This document shows, piece after piece, positions 48,031-58,049 of a DNA stretch of 64,000 nt. How positions within the stretch are numbered: the first letter of the stretch is position 1; each line of letters starts with the position of its first letter. A program made the position numbers and the translations under genes. The notes under the pieces are model-generated. The model was not told the DNA's origin. It searched no databases and worked only from the letters and a program-made list of their open reading frames with translations. The DNA comes from Celoporthe dispersa (lineage: Eukaryota; Ascomycota; Sordariomycetes; Diaporthales; Cryphonectriaceae): NCBI GenBank assembly GCA_016584495.1, contig WAID01000006.1:434001-498000 (forward strand), in the 5' to 3' direction.

Positions 48031-48557
48031 TCAAAAGGTAGTAGGAAATAGGAAAACTGAAAAATTGAAGAAGTTGAAAGTTGATAGTCAATAGTTGAAG
48101 AACTATTATATTTATTGATAATTATTCTATCTATTCGAATAGGAAATATTCGATATATTTATAATTGAATTTCTTTCAATCTAGTTTTACTGATTTGATC
48201 AAAATTATTAATTCATTTGTTATTTGTTATTTAATTAGCATTTAGCATTCTTTAGCTAATTAATATAATTTTAATCTTCTAATAATATTCGAATATTGGA
48301 ATTCTAATTTAATTATAGAATTCCGTTTCTATAGTATTCTATTGTTATTTAATCTTATTTGATTAATATAACATTCTTTTTTTATATAGAATTCTATTAT
48401 TATTTAATTTAATAACGAATGTTTGTTTTAAACTAATTATAGGATAAAATTCCTATTACGGAGCTTTTGCTCCTAACTGAAAAGATATGAAGCTATTTAG
48501 AAATAATCTTTAATTATTTCTGTATCTAATTAGCTATTATAGAATAATAGACTAATA
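48031..48557 (-). repeat. 5' LTR of C4
   Basis: 527 bp, the partner of 42407-42933, followed by the AAATT target duplication at 48558-48562. Confidence 0.9.
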
Positions 48558-49063
48558 AAATTATTTAGAAACTAAGCTTATAATATAAAGTTTATACATT
48601 AATTAAAGCATTATATAATTTCAAGCAATGGCTTAAGCTATAATATAAATATTTCAAAATAAGCTTAGAAAAATACGATTTTATTGAATTGAAATACGAT
48701 TAAAGCTATTTTTTAAATAAAAACGAAAAATTATACTATTATGTTATATTAATAATATAATAATGCGAAACCTAAATATAAATAAAATAAATAAAATAGC
48801 CAATAAAGCTAGCATTGAAACAAAATTATAATATATAAGTATGCTATTAATATTTGTAAAAATAGAAATAGAATTAAATAAAGAATAGAATATATTAAAA
48901 GTATATTGAATATTTTTATAAACAAAATAATAAACGATATAATATATTAATCGAAACGAATTTAAAATTACGCAAATCGATTAAATAAGCTAGCTTTGAA
49001 AAAATAAAATTATATTAATAAGAAATAAATGCTTTACTATTTTTAATTATTAAAATAAAATCT

Positions 49064-49293
49064 AAAAAGAATGCTAAACGCTAATTAAATAATATATAAT
49101 AAAATAATTAATAATTTTAATCAAATTAATAAAATTAAATTGAAAAAAATTAATTATAAATATATCGAATTTTTTTATTCGAATAGCTAAATAGAATATT
49201 TATTAACGAATACAATAATTCTTTAATTATTAATTATTAATTTTCTATTTCTTTAATTTTTCAATTTTCTTACTTTTTATTACTTTTTGAATA
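49064..49293 (+). mobile_element. truncated LTR-A, probable 3' remnant of C3
   Basis: 230 bp in plus sense ending ACTTTTTGA. It starts at nearly the same internal point (AAAGAATGCTAAACGCTAAT) as the truncated 5' LTR at 36852. Confidence 0.6.
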
Positions 49294-49368
49294 ATATTAT
49301 ATTATTAATATAAAAATTAAATAATATTCAAATTAATATTTTATATTTTATTTGTATTTATAAGCATA

Positions 49369-50055
49369 TATAACTATATTTATACTATAACTATAAATAT
49401 TATGTAATCATATTACGTCAGCAATAACTTATAGCTGATAATATATAAAATAATATATATATGTTTCCATATATGCTCAAATAAGAAAAAGAAACAATAA
49501 ACATTCGAAGAAATTCGAATATATAAATATATATATATTTCTCTTATTATTCAATAACTAAACGAGCTATAGAGCCAAGGAAACCATATTACTAATCACT
49601 ATACATTATATAGTGATATAACATATGATTATGTAAGGGGTTGCTTACTAAGCATATTACATAAGCAGAGGGTGCTAGAAGTTTCGAGAAATATTAAAGA
49701 TAGCGAAAGCCAAACCTGATTGTATTATATATTTTTCCTCGAAGCCCTCTGCGTAATAACTAATATATACGAATGCAACGTTGATTTATAATAGCTGATA
49801 AATGCTTACAAATCAACGGCTGTTGATTATAAATCAATAGCAATAGAATATTCGAGAAACTAGAATAGTTCAATTATAAATAAATACTTTCCTTTCTTCT
49901 CTCGAGGAAAGAAAGAAAGCAAGTACAATAATAACAACAATACAATATAAATCAACCCCTCTTACTATTCCTCTTTTGAACAAGCGCCTATACTATTACA
50001 TAAGCTGATTACATAATCCCCTCGATTCTAAATGCATAGTAACTTCCGTCTTTGA
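49369..50055 (+). mobile_element. repeat B copy 3
   Basis: 687 bp, TATAAGC...GTCTTTGA. Flanks GTATT (49364-49368) and ATATT (50056-50060) differ by one G-to-A change, so a target duplication is likely. Nearly identical to copies 1 and 2. Confidence 0.8.
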
Positions 50056-50866
50056 ATATTATAAATTGAATTCGTATATAATATTAAGCAATTCGATTTT
50101 ATTAAATAATAAAAATTGAAAAAATCAAATTAATTAAATATTTAATGCAATAATATAATTAATAAAACAAAATTAATTTTAATATATATATATATAATTA
50201 ATAATTTATATTTATATAATAAATAATTCAACTAATATAATAATATTTATATATATTCGAAAATATAGCTTTTATAAATATTTCTATTAAATAGCAATTA
50301 TATATTAATTTAATAAATTATTAACAAAATTATATTATTTTAACGAAAGAATTAATAAATTATTAATAATTTTATAAATAATTATATTAAAAATAAATAA
50401 AATAAATAAATAAAACTATTTTATTCGAAGCATTTATTTTTATAATTTGAAAAAGACTTAATCTAATTAAAATATAATAAATAATTATAAATTTTTTAAT
50501 TTTAAATTAAATTGCTATTTCAAATATTTATTTATTGTTTTAAAAATAAAATATAATTAAATAACGATGCAAAAAAATATTTATTATTATTATAAATATA
50601 TAATTATTTTTTATTAATTTTTAATATATTTTATTTATTATAATCGATTTATAATTATTAATTATTAAAAATAAAAAAATTCAATATTGCAATTATAAAA
50701 TTTCGAATTTAATAATTTATAAATTAATTTTTGTAATTATATAAATCTTTCTATATTGCATTTATTAATAATATTATTATTTATTTATATATTGCGAAGA
50801 AATATTTTTAATATTTGAAATTTATTTTATATTTATTTATTATTAAATATATTATTTTATTCGAAT

Positions 50867-51417
50867 TGAAAAAGTAATAAAAAATAAAAAAATTGAAAAA
50901 TTGAAAAATTAATATTAGAAAAATTATTAATAATTAAAAAATTGTTTTATTCGTTAATAATTATTTTATTTAATTATTCGAATAAAAAAGAAATATTTAA
51001 TATATTTATAATTAAATTTTTTCAATTTAATTTTATTAATTTAATTAAAATTATTGTTGTTTGTTATTTAATTAGCGTTTAGCATTTTTTAGCTAATTAA
51101 TATAATTTTAATCTTTTAATAATATTCGTATATTAAATTTTTAATTTTATTTCAAATTTTTTTTTAATAAAATTCTATTATTATTTAATTTTATTTAATT
51201 AATATAATATTTTTTTAATAAAATTTCTTATTGTTATTTAATTTAATAACGAATTTTTGTTTTAAATTAATTATAAAATATAATTTTTATTACGAAACTT
51301 TTGCTTTTATTAAAAAATATCGAAGTTTTTGCTTCGTTAAATAGAATTGAAGCTATTTGAAAATAATTTTTATTTATTTCTATATTTAATTAGCTATTAT
51401 AAAATATTAAATTAATA
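50867..51417 (-). mobile_element. strongly decayed LTR-A copy
   Basis: Full-length match to LTR-A in antisense, with far more A/T substitutions than the other copies. Confidence 0.65.
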
Positions 51418-51670
51418 CGAATTCAAATTATTTATTAAATATTTATTAATATATTTTTTAAATTTGAAAATAAATATTTTAAGCATTTGTAATATAAAAT
51501 AACGATTATAAGTTATATAAAATTTCAAATTTCTTATAATTTTGTTAAGAAATAAGCTAGCTTTAAAGATTTTAAGAATTAAAAATGGCTTTTTTTGTTA
51601 AGATTCAAATATATTGCTTTTATATAATTAAATATTTTTTAAAAAAATTGAATTTTTAGCAATTGCTTTC

Positions 51671-52165
51671 TCAAAAAATAATAAAAAAACTATTGTATTC
51701 GATAACAATTATTCTATCTAGCTATTCGAATAAAAAAAATTCGATATATTTATAATTGAATTTCTTTTTAATCTAATTTTATTGATTTGATTAAAATTAT
51801 TATTATTTATTATTTAATTAGTTTCTAGCATTTTTTAGCTAATTAATATAATTTTAATTTTTTAATAATATTTGTATATTGAAATTTCAATTTTATTACA
51901 AAGTTTCTTTTCAATAAAATTCTATTATTATTTAATCTTATTTGATTAATATAACATTCTTTTAAATAAAATTTCTGATTGTTATTTAATTTAATAACGA
52001 ATTTTTGTTTTAAATTAATAATAGAATTGAATTTCTATTATAAAGCTTTTACTTCTATTAAAAAATATCGGAAATTTTGCTTCGTTGAATAGAATTGAAG
52101 CTATTTAAAAATAATTTTTATTTATTTCTATATTTAATTAGCTATTATAGAATAACAAATTAATA
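51671..52165 (-). mobile_element. decayed LTR-A copy with deletion
   Basis: Starts TCAAAAAATAATA, lacks the next 50-60 bp, then follows LTR-A to its end. Confidence 0.6.
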
Positions 52166-52533
52166 GAAAGCTTATTATATTTCAAATAAATTAAATATTT
52201 TAATAAAAACAATGTTTAAATTACTTGCTTTCTTTCGAATCTCTTTTCGCTATAATTGAATTCATTATTAATTTATTGTATTTCACTTTTGATAAGCTAT
52301 AATTAAAACATTAAATATAAAATTGATATATTTTTAATTATTATATAATTATTAATTATATTCGTATTAATTGAAAGTTTCGAATTTTTTTTATTTTATA
52401 TACTTTTAGCTATTTTCTTTTTGAATTATTAATTTAGAATAGAAAGCTACTATAATTAATTAAATTTATTTATATCAATTATCTTTCATAAAGAAATTTT
52501 ATTAACATTTCTTTCTCATTGAAATATAAAAAT

Positions 52534-52709
52534 AATAATTTATTTTTAAAGCAATTAATTAAATATTTATTAATTAATATAGCTATAATTTTATTTCTAT
52601 TAATTTTAAAGAAATAAAAAGAATAATTTATTTTTAAAGCAATTAATTAAATATTTATTAATTAATATAGCTATAATTTTATTTCTATTAATTTTAAAGA
52701 AATAAAAAG
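52534..52709. repeat. 88-bp perfect tandem duplication
   Basis: Units 52534-52621 and 52622-52709 appear identical, which in this decayed context points to a recent duplication or an assembly artefact. Confidence 0.8.
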
Positions 52710-52794
52710 AATATATAAGCTAGAAATTCAAATTAAGAAATTAATAAAATAGAATTAGCATTTTGCTTTTAACTATTAATTTAAATATTATTTC

Positions 52795-52945
52795 TATTAA
52801 AAATAATAGCTTTATTATTAATAATATATTGCAAAAATATATTTTTAATATTATTTGAATTTATATTTCAATATTGCTTTTGTTAATATAAATTTTGTAT
52901 ACATTTATTAAATTTTTATCTAATAGCAATACTTAATATATTATA
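52795..52945 (-). mobile_element. family C LTR-like fragment at the right border
   Basis: Reverse complement similar to the start of the 23887 copy (TTGCAATATATTATTAATAAT... and the GTATACAAA tract). The desert thus begins and ends in the same repeat family in opposite orientation. Confidence 0.5.
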
Positions 52946-52960
52946 ATATATAGCTTGTTA

Positions 52961-53459
52961 GAATTAATATTAGATTTTCAGCTTCTCGGAATTCGTTTCG
53001 ACTAGCTTTAGTGCTGTTGTAGTGGCCAGTGGAGTGGATCTCAGAATATGGAATATAGGTGGGTCCTGAGATCGTTCAGATATAAGAGTACAACCCCCCT
53101 TTATTTTTTTCTACGCCTAGACAAGAATAATAAGACATCTTCCCTTCTTTTCTTAATTTGAGCCCTCTGGATAGGTCTAAGGCAGGCTTTTCATCCTGAC
53201 CTTGTGCATGTGTGGCCTTCATTTGTTGTCGTCCTTGTGACCAATTCAGCACGCTTGGGTTGCACGAGCCCTTGCCCATTGCCTTGACGTTCGTCCTTTC
53301 GTGCGACGGCGCCCGAGGTTCTGGTTCAGTGCGTATCCTTGTTTCTGTTGTAATCTGCATATTGGATGAGTTATAACATCTTCATGTCGAGAGCTGGGAG
53401 GGCTTTGGGGGGGGCAGAAGTCTAGAATGGAAATAGGAGATTCACGCTTGCCTTTCGTA
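52961..53459. other. normal-GC stretch with no recognised gene
   Basis: Composition becomes ordinary here. Short open frames exist but none is recognisable; part may be the decayed continuation of the PKS relic upstream of it. Confidence 0.4.
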
Positions 53460-54056
53460 GAAGCCCCTATCGTTACGAGATCGCCGTTTGGCAGGGCAAG
53501 AAGCTTGATATAGCAAAATCGATGTCTTGAGCTGGGGTTCTCGAATGTTGGGTCTCCTGGACTGATGCCTCGCTCGAGTGATAGGATCGCTTCGATTATC
53601 CCTGAGATACCGGCGGCTGGCTCAGAGTGCCTTGTGTTGCTTTTCACCGAGCCACTGTGCGAAGGCGAGCCTTCGGCTTTAGAGGCAGAAGAAACGGATG
53701 ATGGCAGCTCTGCACTCAATCGGGTCACCAGCCAGCAGCGTTCCTGCACCGTGGCACTTTAGATACCCCCGAAGTTGCTTACGCCGCTTGCGTTTCCAAA
53801 AGGCTCTGCGAATCGCCCGGGCCTGGAAATCGGCACGCGGACTTGCGATTCCTGGAGTCCAACTATCGTTGCTTGTCGAAATGCTGCGGATCACGGCTTG
53901 TATCGGATTTCCATCTCGCAGTGCGTCTTCCAAGCGCTTGGGAACGAGGCAGTTGATAGCTTCGCCTTTAATATAGTCACCGGCCCGAGTGTTATGAACC
54001 AGAATCCAACAGGATCGCTGGATAGCTGGCGGTTCTCTCTTCTTTATCACTCTCAC
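53460..54056 (-). pseudogene. relic of a polyketide synthase ketosynthase domain
   Basis: The minus strand from 54056 reads GDYIKGEAINCL then KRLEDALRDGNPIQAVIR, TPGIASP and the altered active-site motif KCHGAGTLLAGDPIE (normally ECHGTGTxxGDPIE). In a second frame follow GSVKSNTRHSEPAAG (normally GSVKSNIGHSEPAAG) and ILSLERGISPGDPTFENP. Together they cover the C-terminal half of a KS. The frame changes near 53690; the N-terminal half with the active-site Cys, and all other PKS domains, are absent. It is not a piece of the 11.4-19.5 kb PKS, which reads ECHGTGTPTGDPIE and KTNMGHSEA at these sites. It lies at the edge of the desert, consistent with loss of a second PKS gene there. Confidence 0.82.
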
Positions 54057-54999
54057 CCTTGCTTATATAAGTACTCTGAGTGGTGAATATTGGATTCTGG
54101 ATCTATCTGGTTCGTGTTATATTCCGTGTGACCTATCCTGTAATAACATGCATATTGAATAGATTATAGCACTCACTCTTACGCAATACTGAAACTTTCC
54201 TAATGCTGGCTTTCTACCTCACAAATGCGGGCGTCTAGCACTATCACATCAGACACGCTCTTCCGTCATTTGTATCCGCGGTTGGCCCCCACGGCGGCGA
54301 GGTTGTTGGTGTTATCCCTATGCTCGTCGGCCCGATCGGCTGCGTCGTTGTTGCCCGGAAGCTCAGAGTTTTCTTGGAAGTCAAGGGCCTCTACCCGTGC
54401 CTCTCTGGCATTGCTCTCCTCCCTCACGTCGCACGACCGAAAGGGCTTGCTGGGTTTTGTCCATCTTGGCTGCGCTGTGTGAAGTTGTAACCCGGGACAT
54501 ATTTTCCTAAGTACATCAAGTAGCTGGTCAGCTCGTATCGAGACATTCATTAGAAGTCTAGAACGCACCGAAAGCAGTAAGCGCTGGGGGGGTGGGAGGA
54601 CGGCAGTTCTTTTGGCAGAATTAGAGTCAAGTTGGAATCGTCAGATGAGTTGCAGCATTGAGACTTGGAAGTGCGTTCCTATCCAAGTAGGCGTTTCTCG
54701 GGGCAGAGAAGCGATTTATAGCCCTCTGGGCGCGCAGTCCGGTCACGAGCCAGCAGGCGTTCAATTATTATCTCCCGAGTGGAACTATTGGATGCTGTGC
54801 AACCCACTCCTCACTCAGCTCGAGCGCGCCTGATAGTACCTGAAGTGCTTACTGAGGGGCTCAGAGCCTTATTGAACCCTTTCTAGCGCTGTTTCTGCAC
54901 CTCTCTGAGTGCATAATATTTCGGTGCGCGTTGTGCGAGGACATTACAGTTACATGTGCGAGGAGCATTCGAATCATAACATTATGCAGGTGCTCTACT
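54057..54999. other. intergenic stretch before the HET gene
   Basis: About 0.9 kb with small unsupported open frames on both strands. It probably includes the promoter of the HET gene; nothing else was recognised. Confidence 0.4.
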
Positions 55000-57372
55000 A
55001 TGGCAGATGAACCCCGTACGCATCCTTATCAGTACTCCGAACTCGGCGAGGAAGAGATTCGGTTGGTGACCCTGCTCCCCGGGGATTTCCACCACGAGAC
55101 CAGAATCACTATCGACAAGGTCAGGCTCGAGCCTCACGGGCCTAAGCTGCAGGATGCTCCCCGATCACGTATGGGTCTCTGTGAGCTAAAAGATACACTA
55201 CCATCCGGCTGGTTTGTATATGAAACTTTCGGAAACAGGCGCTACTTCTACTACGAGGAGGATGGCGGTCGCGAGTGGAAGTCGTCATGGACACATCCCG
55301 ACCCCTCCCTCGACCCCTCCCTGTACCAGATGCAGGAAGGCGAATCCGCTCGAGAAGCCGATAGCCTAGCCAGTTATGAGGCGCTCTCGTACACCTGGGC
55401 CTCAACAAAGAGCCCGGAGATGATTGTGGTGCTGGAAGGCCACGACGGGGCGCCATCTACATCAAATCTCAAGGTCGGCGGGAACCTGGCCGCCGCCTTG
55501 CGGCATCTCCGGCGGCGAGACGCGTGCCGCACTCTCTGGATAGACGCGGTCTGCATCAACCAGATGAGCAACGAAGAGAAGCAGATCCAGGTTGCCCGGA
55601 TGGGCCACATCTACAAGTCTGCCTGCCGCGTGGTGGTCTGGCTCAGCGAGGGGGCGACGATAGCGACCTGGCCATGCAGACGCTGGATCGACTGGGGGAG
55701 CAGTTGGTCCTGACCCGCGACAACTGGATGTTCTCATCACCGGGTGCGGAGGAGCCCTACTGGTGCGAGTCGGCCTGCTCTCTGCCTTACAGCAAGCGCG
55801 TGTGGGTCTCCATCGCCAACCTGCTGAACAGACCATGGTTCGACAGAGTCTGGATCATCCAGGAGATCCAGCTGGCTAACGAAGCCGCCGTCCTCCAGTG
55901 CGGTCATCATCAGCTTCCATGGCCGAGGTTCCGGTCCGCCATTGCCTGTCTCTGGGTGAGTGCTCAAGTAACTACCTGTCTTGACTCTGCCCTCTATCTG
56001 TCTACCCCAAGACTTGTTGACCCGGCGCGTCAGGTCACCCGCTTACACAGATGTAATTCTGCCAGAACAAGAAGACCTTACCGTCGGCTATCTCCCGGGC
56101 AAGGCTGTCGCTTATAGAGTACCTGGCGGTGACCAACCATACCAGCGCCCAGGTGCCTCACATCTTGCACCTGACAAAGGGAAGAGGGTGCCAAGACGAG
56201 CGGGACTATGTCTACGGCGTCCTGGGGCTATTCCCTCCAGATTTCCAGAGACAGGTCCGCCCGGACTATGTAAAGTCCGCTGCCGAGGTGTACGAGGACC
56301 TGACTAGGCTCTACACGCAACACGTTGGGCGGCTTGACCTGCTGAGGGACTGCCAGCTGGACGGGCGCGACGCGAACAAGCTCAGGCTGCCCTCGTGGGC
56401 CCCGGACCTCTCGAGAGCAGCGAGCTGGACCAAGCCGATCGAGTGGCAATACGCCGCAGGCGACACCCGGGCCGACATCAGGTTCCCGTCCTCTGGCCGG
56501 CTGGAGGCGATGGGCGTGCAGTGCGCCGTCGTGAGTGATGTGGAAATCGTCACAGAGGACATGGGGACCGACGAGCGTGCCGAGAGACTCTTTTCGCTTC
56601 TGGGGATTGGGGGGCCTCGAGACAGTTCGGATCTCCTGTGTACCGACTACGCTAGAGCGCTGGCCGGAGGATATCTGCGCGAGCGGTTCCCGGAGGAGAA
56701 CCTGTTCTCGACTGCGCAGTGGACAGCACTGGTGGCGGACCGGGCTGTCACGGCAATACTGCTCACAGGCCAGCAGGAGAAGCCTGGACTGTCCTTTCAG
56801 GAGAGCTGGACGGCCGGGCTGGTGTTTGGGAGGCTCTTTTTCCGAACGCGCACGGGAAATATTGGCCTCGGGCCTCGCTGCGTCCAACCTCGTGGGTGCC
56901 ATACCTTCTTGAGATGATCACCAACAATCCCGAGACGTAGCTTGTCGCGGATCGAGGTGCTTGGCGTGTTGACTCGTTAAGAGCCCTAGGTACTGACATT
57001 ACCCATTTGCACGGCTAGGCGATGTTATCGTCGTTTTCCTCGGCTGCGACTCACCAATGGTTCTCCGGCCGCTGCTCCGAGGCGACGATGAGCCCATCTA
57101 TACGGTTATCGGGGAATGCTACATCGACGAGCTCAGCGACGCCACCGCAATCCTCGGGCCCTTGCTCGCCCCCCTGGCAGCTGCAGGTCTTCATGGAGTC
57201 AGATGACAAGAGGGGCTCTTATCGGTTCCTCAACACATCGACCGGAGAGCTACGCGAGGAAGACCCTCGCCTGCCACCGCTGTCTGCGGGAGCCGGGGCG
57301 TCAGACCTACGGCTCAGCGCGCGAGCTTTGATAGACCGAGGAATTGAGCTGTCGAGGTTCGTACTCGTCTAG
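55000..57372 (+). pseudogene. WW + HET domain protein (heterokaryon incompatibility type), frame broken twice
   Basis: Exons 55000-55955, 56066-56891 and 57019-57372, with introns of 110 and 127 bp; about 711 aa if the frame is read through. YQYSELGEEEIRLVTLLPG is the usual HET-protein opening. Residues about 67-100 form a WW-like domain (LPSGW...RRYFYYEE...WTHPDP). The HET core follows: YEALSYTWAS, LWIDAVCINQ, IYKSACRVVVWL, RPWFDRVWIIQE and RDYVYGVLGLFP. The end carries a second LPPPW-like segment with EEDPRLPPL. HET proteins trigger cell death when incompatible strains fuse; partners vary and cannot be told here. One G is missing in the G5 run at 55650-55654, and one base is extra near 57160-57165. 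All exons otherwise join in phase with no internal stops, so sequencing error remains possible; called a pseudogene on present sequence. Confidence 0.8.
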
Positions 57373-58049
57373 GGCGTCCGGGAGATTCTACTTTCGCGAC
57401 AAGTGAACTTCTCCGAGCTCAGGGCGGTGGATGAATACGTCGAGATCGATATCGGCGAGTCATCCCACCGAAAGGCTGAGGGCCCTCAGCAGGACTCCAC
57501 CACTGGCCAGTCTGCAACGACCTTCACCAAAATTATCCCTGACAATCCCTTTGCCATAGAACGTGGGCCGTTTCCAGAGAAACAGCAGGAGGATGACCAT
57601 GCACATGCCATGCCCATACTGCAGTTTTTTCACATGGCAGACTTGGCTGTATGTGCAGCGCTCACAAAGAACAGGCCCGTCTGTTGCTGGTGAAGGACCT
57701 GCTCGCTACGACATTATCGACCAGGCAGGAGACTGGTGTGGTTCCATCATGCTCCCCGACGACTATGGAAAAACTACAGGGCTACGAGACGTCTCAATCG
57801 TTCATCGCCATCTCAGATGCCAAGGCTTTCACCAGGGAATTATGACAAATAGCTTCAAAAGCAGCAAATATTCGCAATGATCATCAGTATTTGCATATTT
57901 CTATATTCAACAATTTATAATCAATTACTTGCTTTTTATTAATATAAACTTACTGTCCAAGTTTAAGTAATTAATGCCTTTATTATAATTTGAATTTTTT
58001 TTTCATAATTTACTACGTATTTTTGTTATAGTCTTGCCTAGTGAGCTTT
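57373..58049. other. intergenic stretch with an AT-rich patch
   Basis: The HET reading frame stays open after its stop to about 57693, without recognisable content. From about 57860 to 58030 there is a short AT-rich patch resembling the desert, perhaps an old repeat scar. Confidence 0.4.

Larger units (their letters stand above)
42407..48557 (-). mobile_element. structurally complete Ty1/copia retrotransposon C4 (coding sequence decayed)
   Basis: 6151 bp with two 527-bp LTRs (42407-42933 and 48031-48557) and AAATT duplicated at 42402-42406 and 48558-48562. In minus sense the order is LTR, primer-binding site, gag with a mutated zinc knuckle CKYCDIPIYNIKDY (about 46.8 kb), protease FIIDSAAE (46.34 kb), integrase (46.1-45.3 kb; the open part 45446-45856 reads NCEICYKANIMQ, FASDNDTEY), RT with YIDN in place of YVDD (44.09 kb), RNase H ending ADLLTKGVPIDQF (43.14 kb), polypurine tract AAGAGGGG and LTR. 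The PR-INT-RT order is diagnostic of copia. It is less mutated than C1-C3 but has several in-frame stops, so it is not autonomous. It is inserted in the RT of C3. Confidence 0.9.
37091..49063 (+). mobile_element. copia remnant C3, sense plus, host to nested insertions
   Basis: The leader at 37091-37351 and 37905-38100 matches the reverse complement of 47.5-48.03 kb. Gag sequence spans about 38.1-39.66 kb, with FKLYSRKLS-type and CKYCDMSIYNIRDC segments. PR-like IDSATE is near 40.03 kb; integrase runs 40.43-42.0 kb (NCEICYKTNIMH) and RT about 42.0-42.4 kb, resuming at 48563-49060. Four insertions interrupt it: 37352-37904, 38389-39084, 40578-41129 and 42407-48557, each with its own 5-bp target duplication. 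RNase H is missing. Confidence 0.8.
24100..52960. other. AT-rich, RIP-like retrotransposon desert
   Basis: About 29 kb that is overwhelmingly A+T by eye, flanked on both sides by normal-GC gene DNA. Every protein-like stretch is a retroelement fragment full of TAA/TAG stops. Changes such as CCHC His to Tyr and YVDD to YIDN fit C-to-T/G-to-A mutation on either strand, as in RIP. No host gene was recognised. Parts not assigned below (about 24.3-25.08, 28.1-29.5, 35.25-36.19, 50.06-50.86 and 52.17-52.79 kb) show only AT-rich sequence that I cannot identify. Confidence 0.85.

Noticed and set aside
54266..54568. 100-codon open frame on the minus strand between the PKS relic and HET gene
   Set aside because: No domain, no plausible splice partners and an overlapping plus-strand frame.
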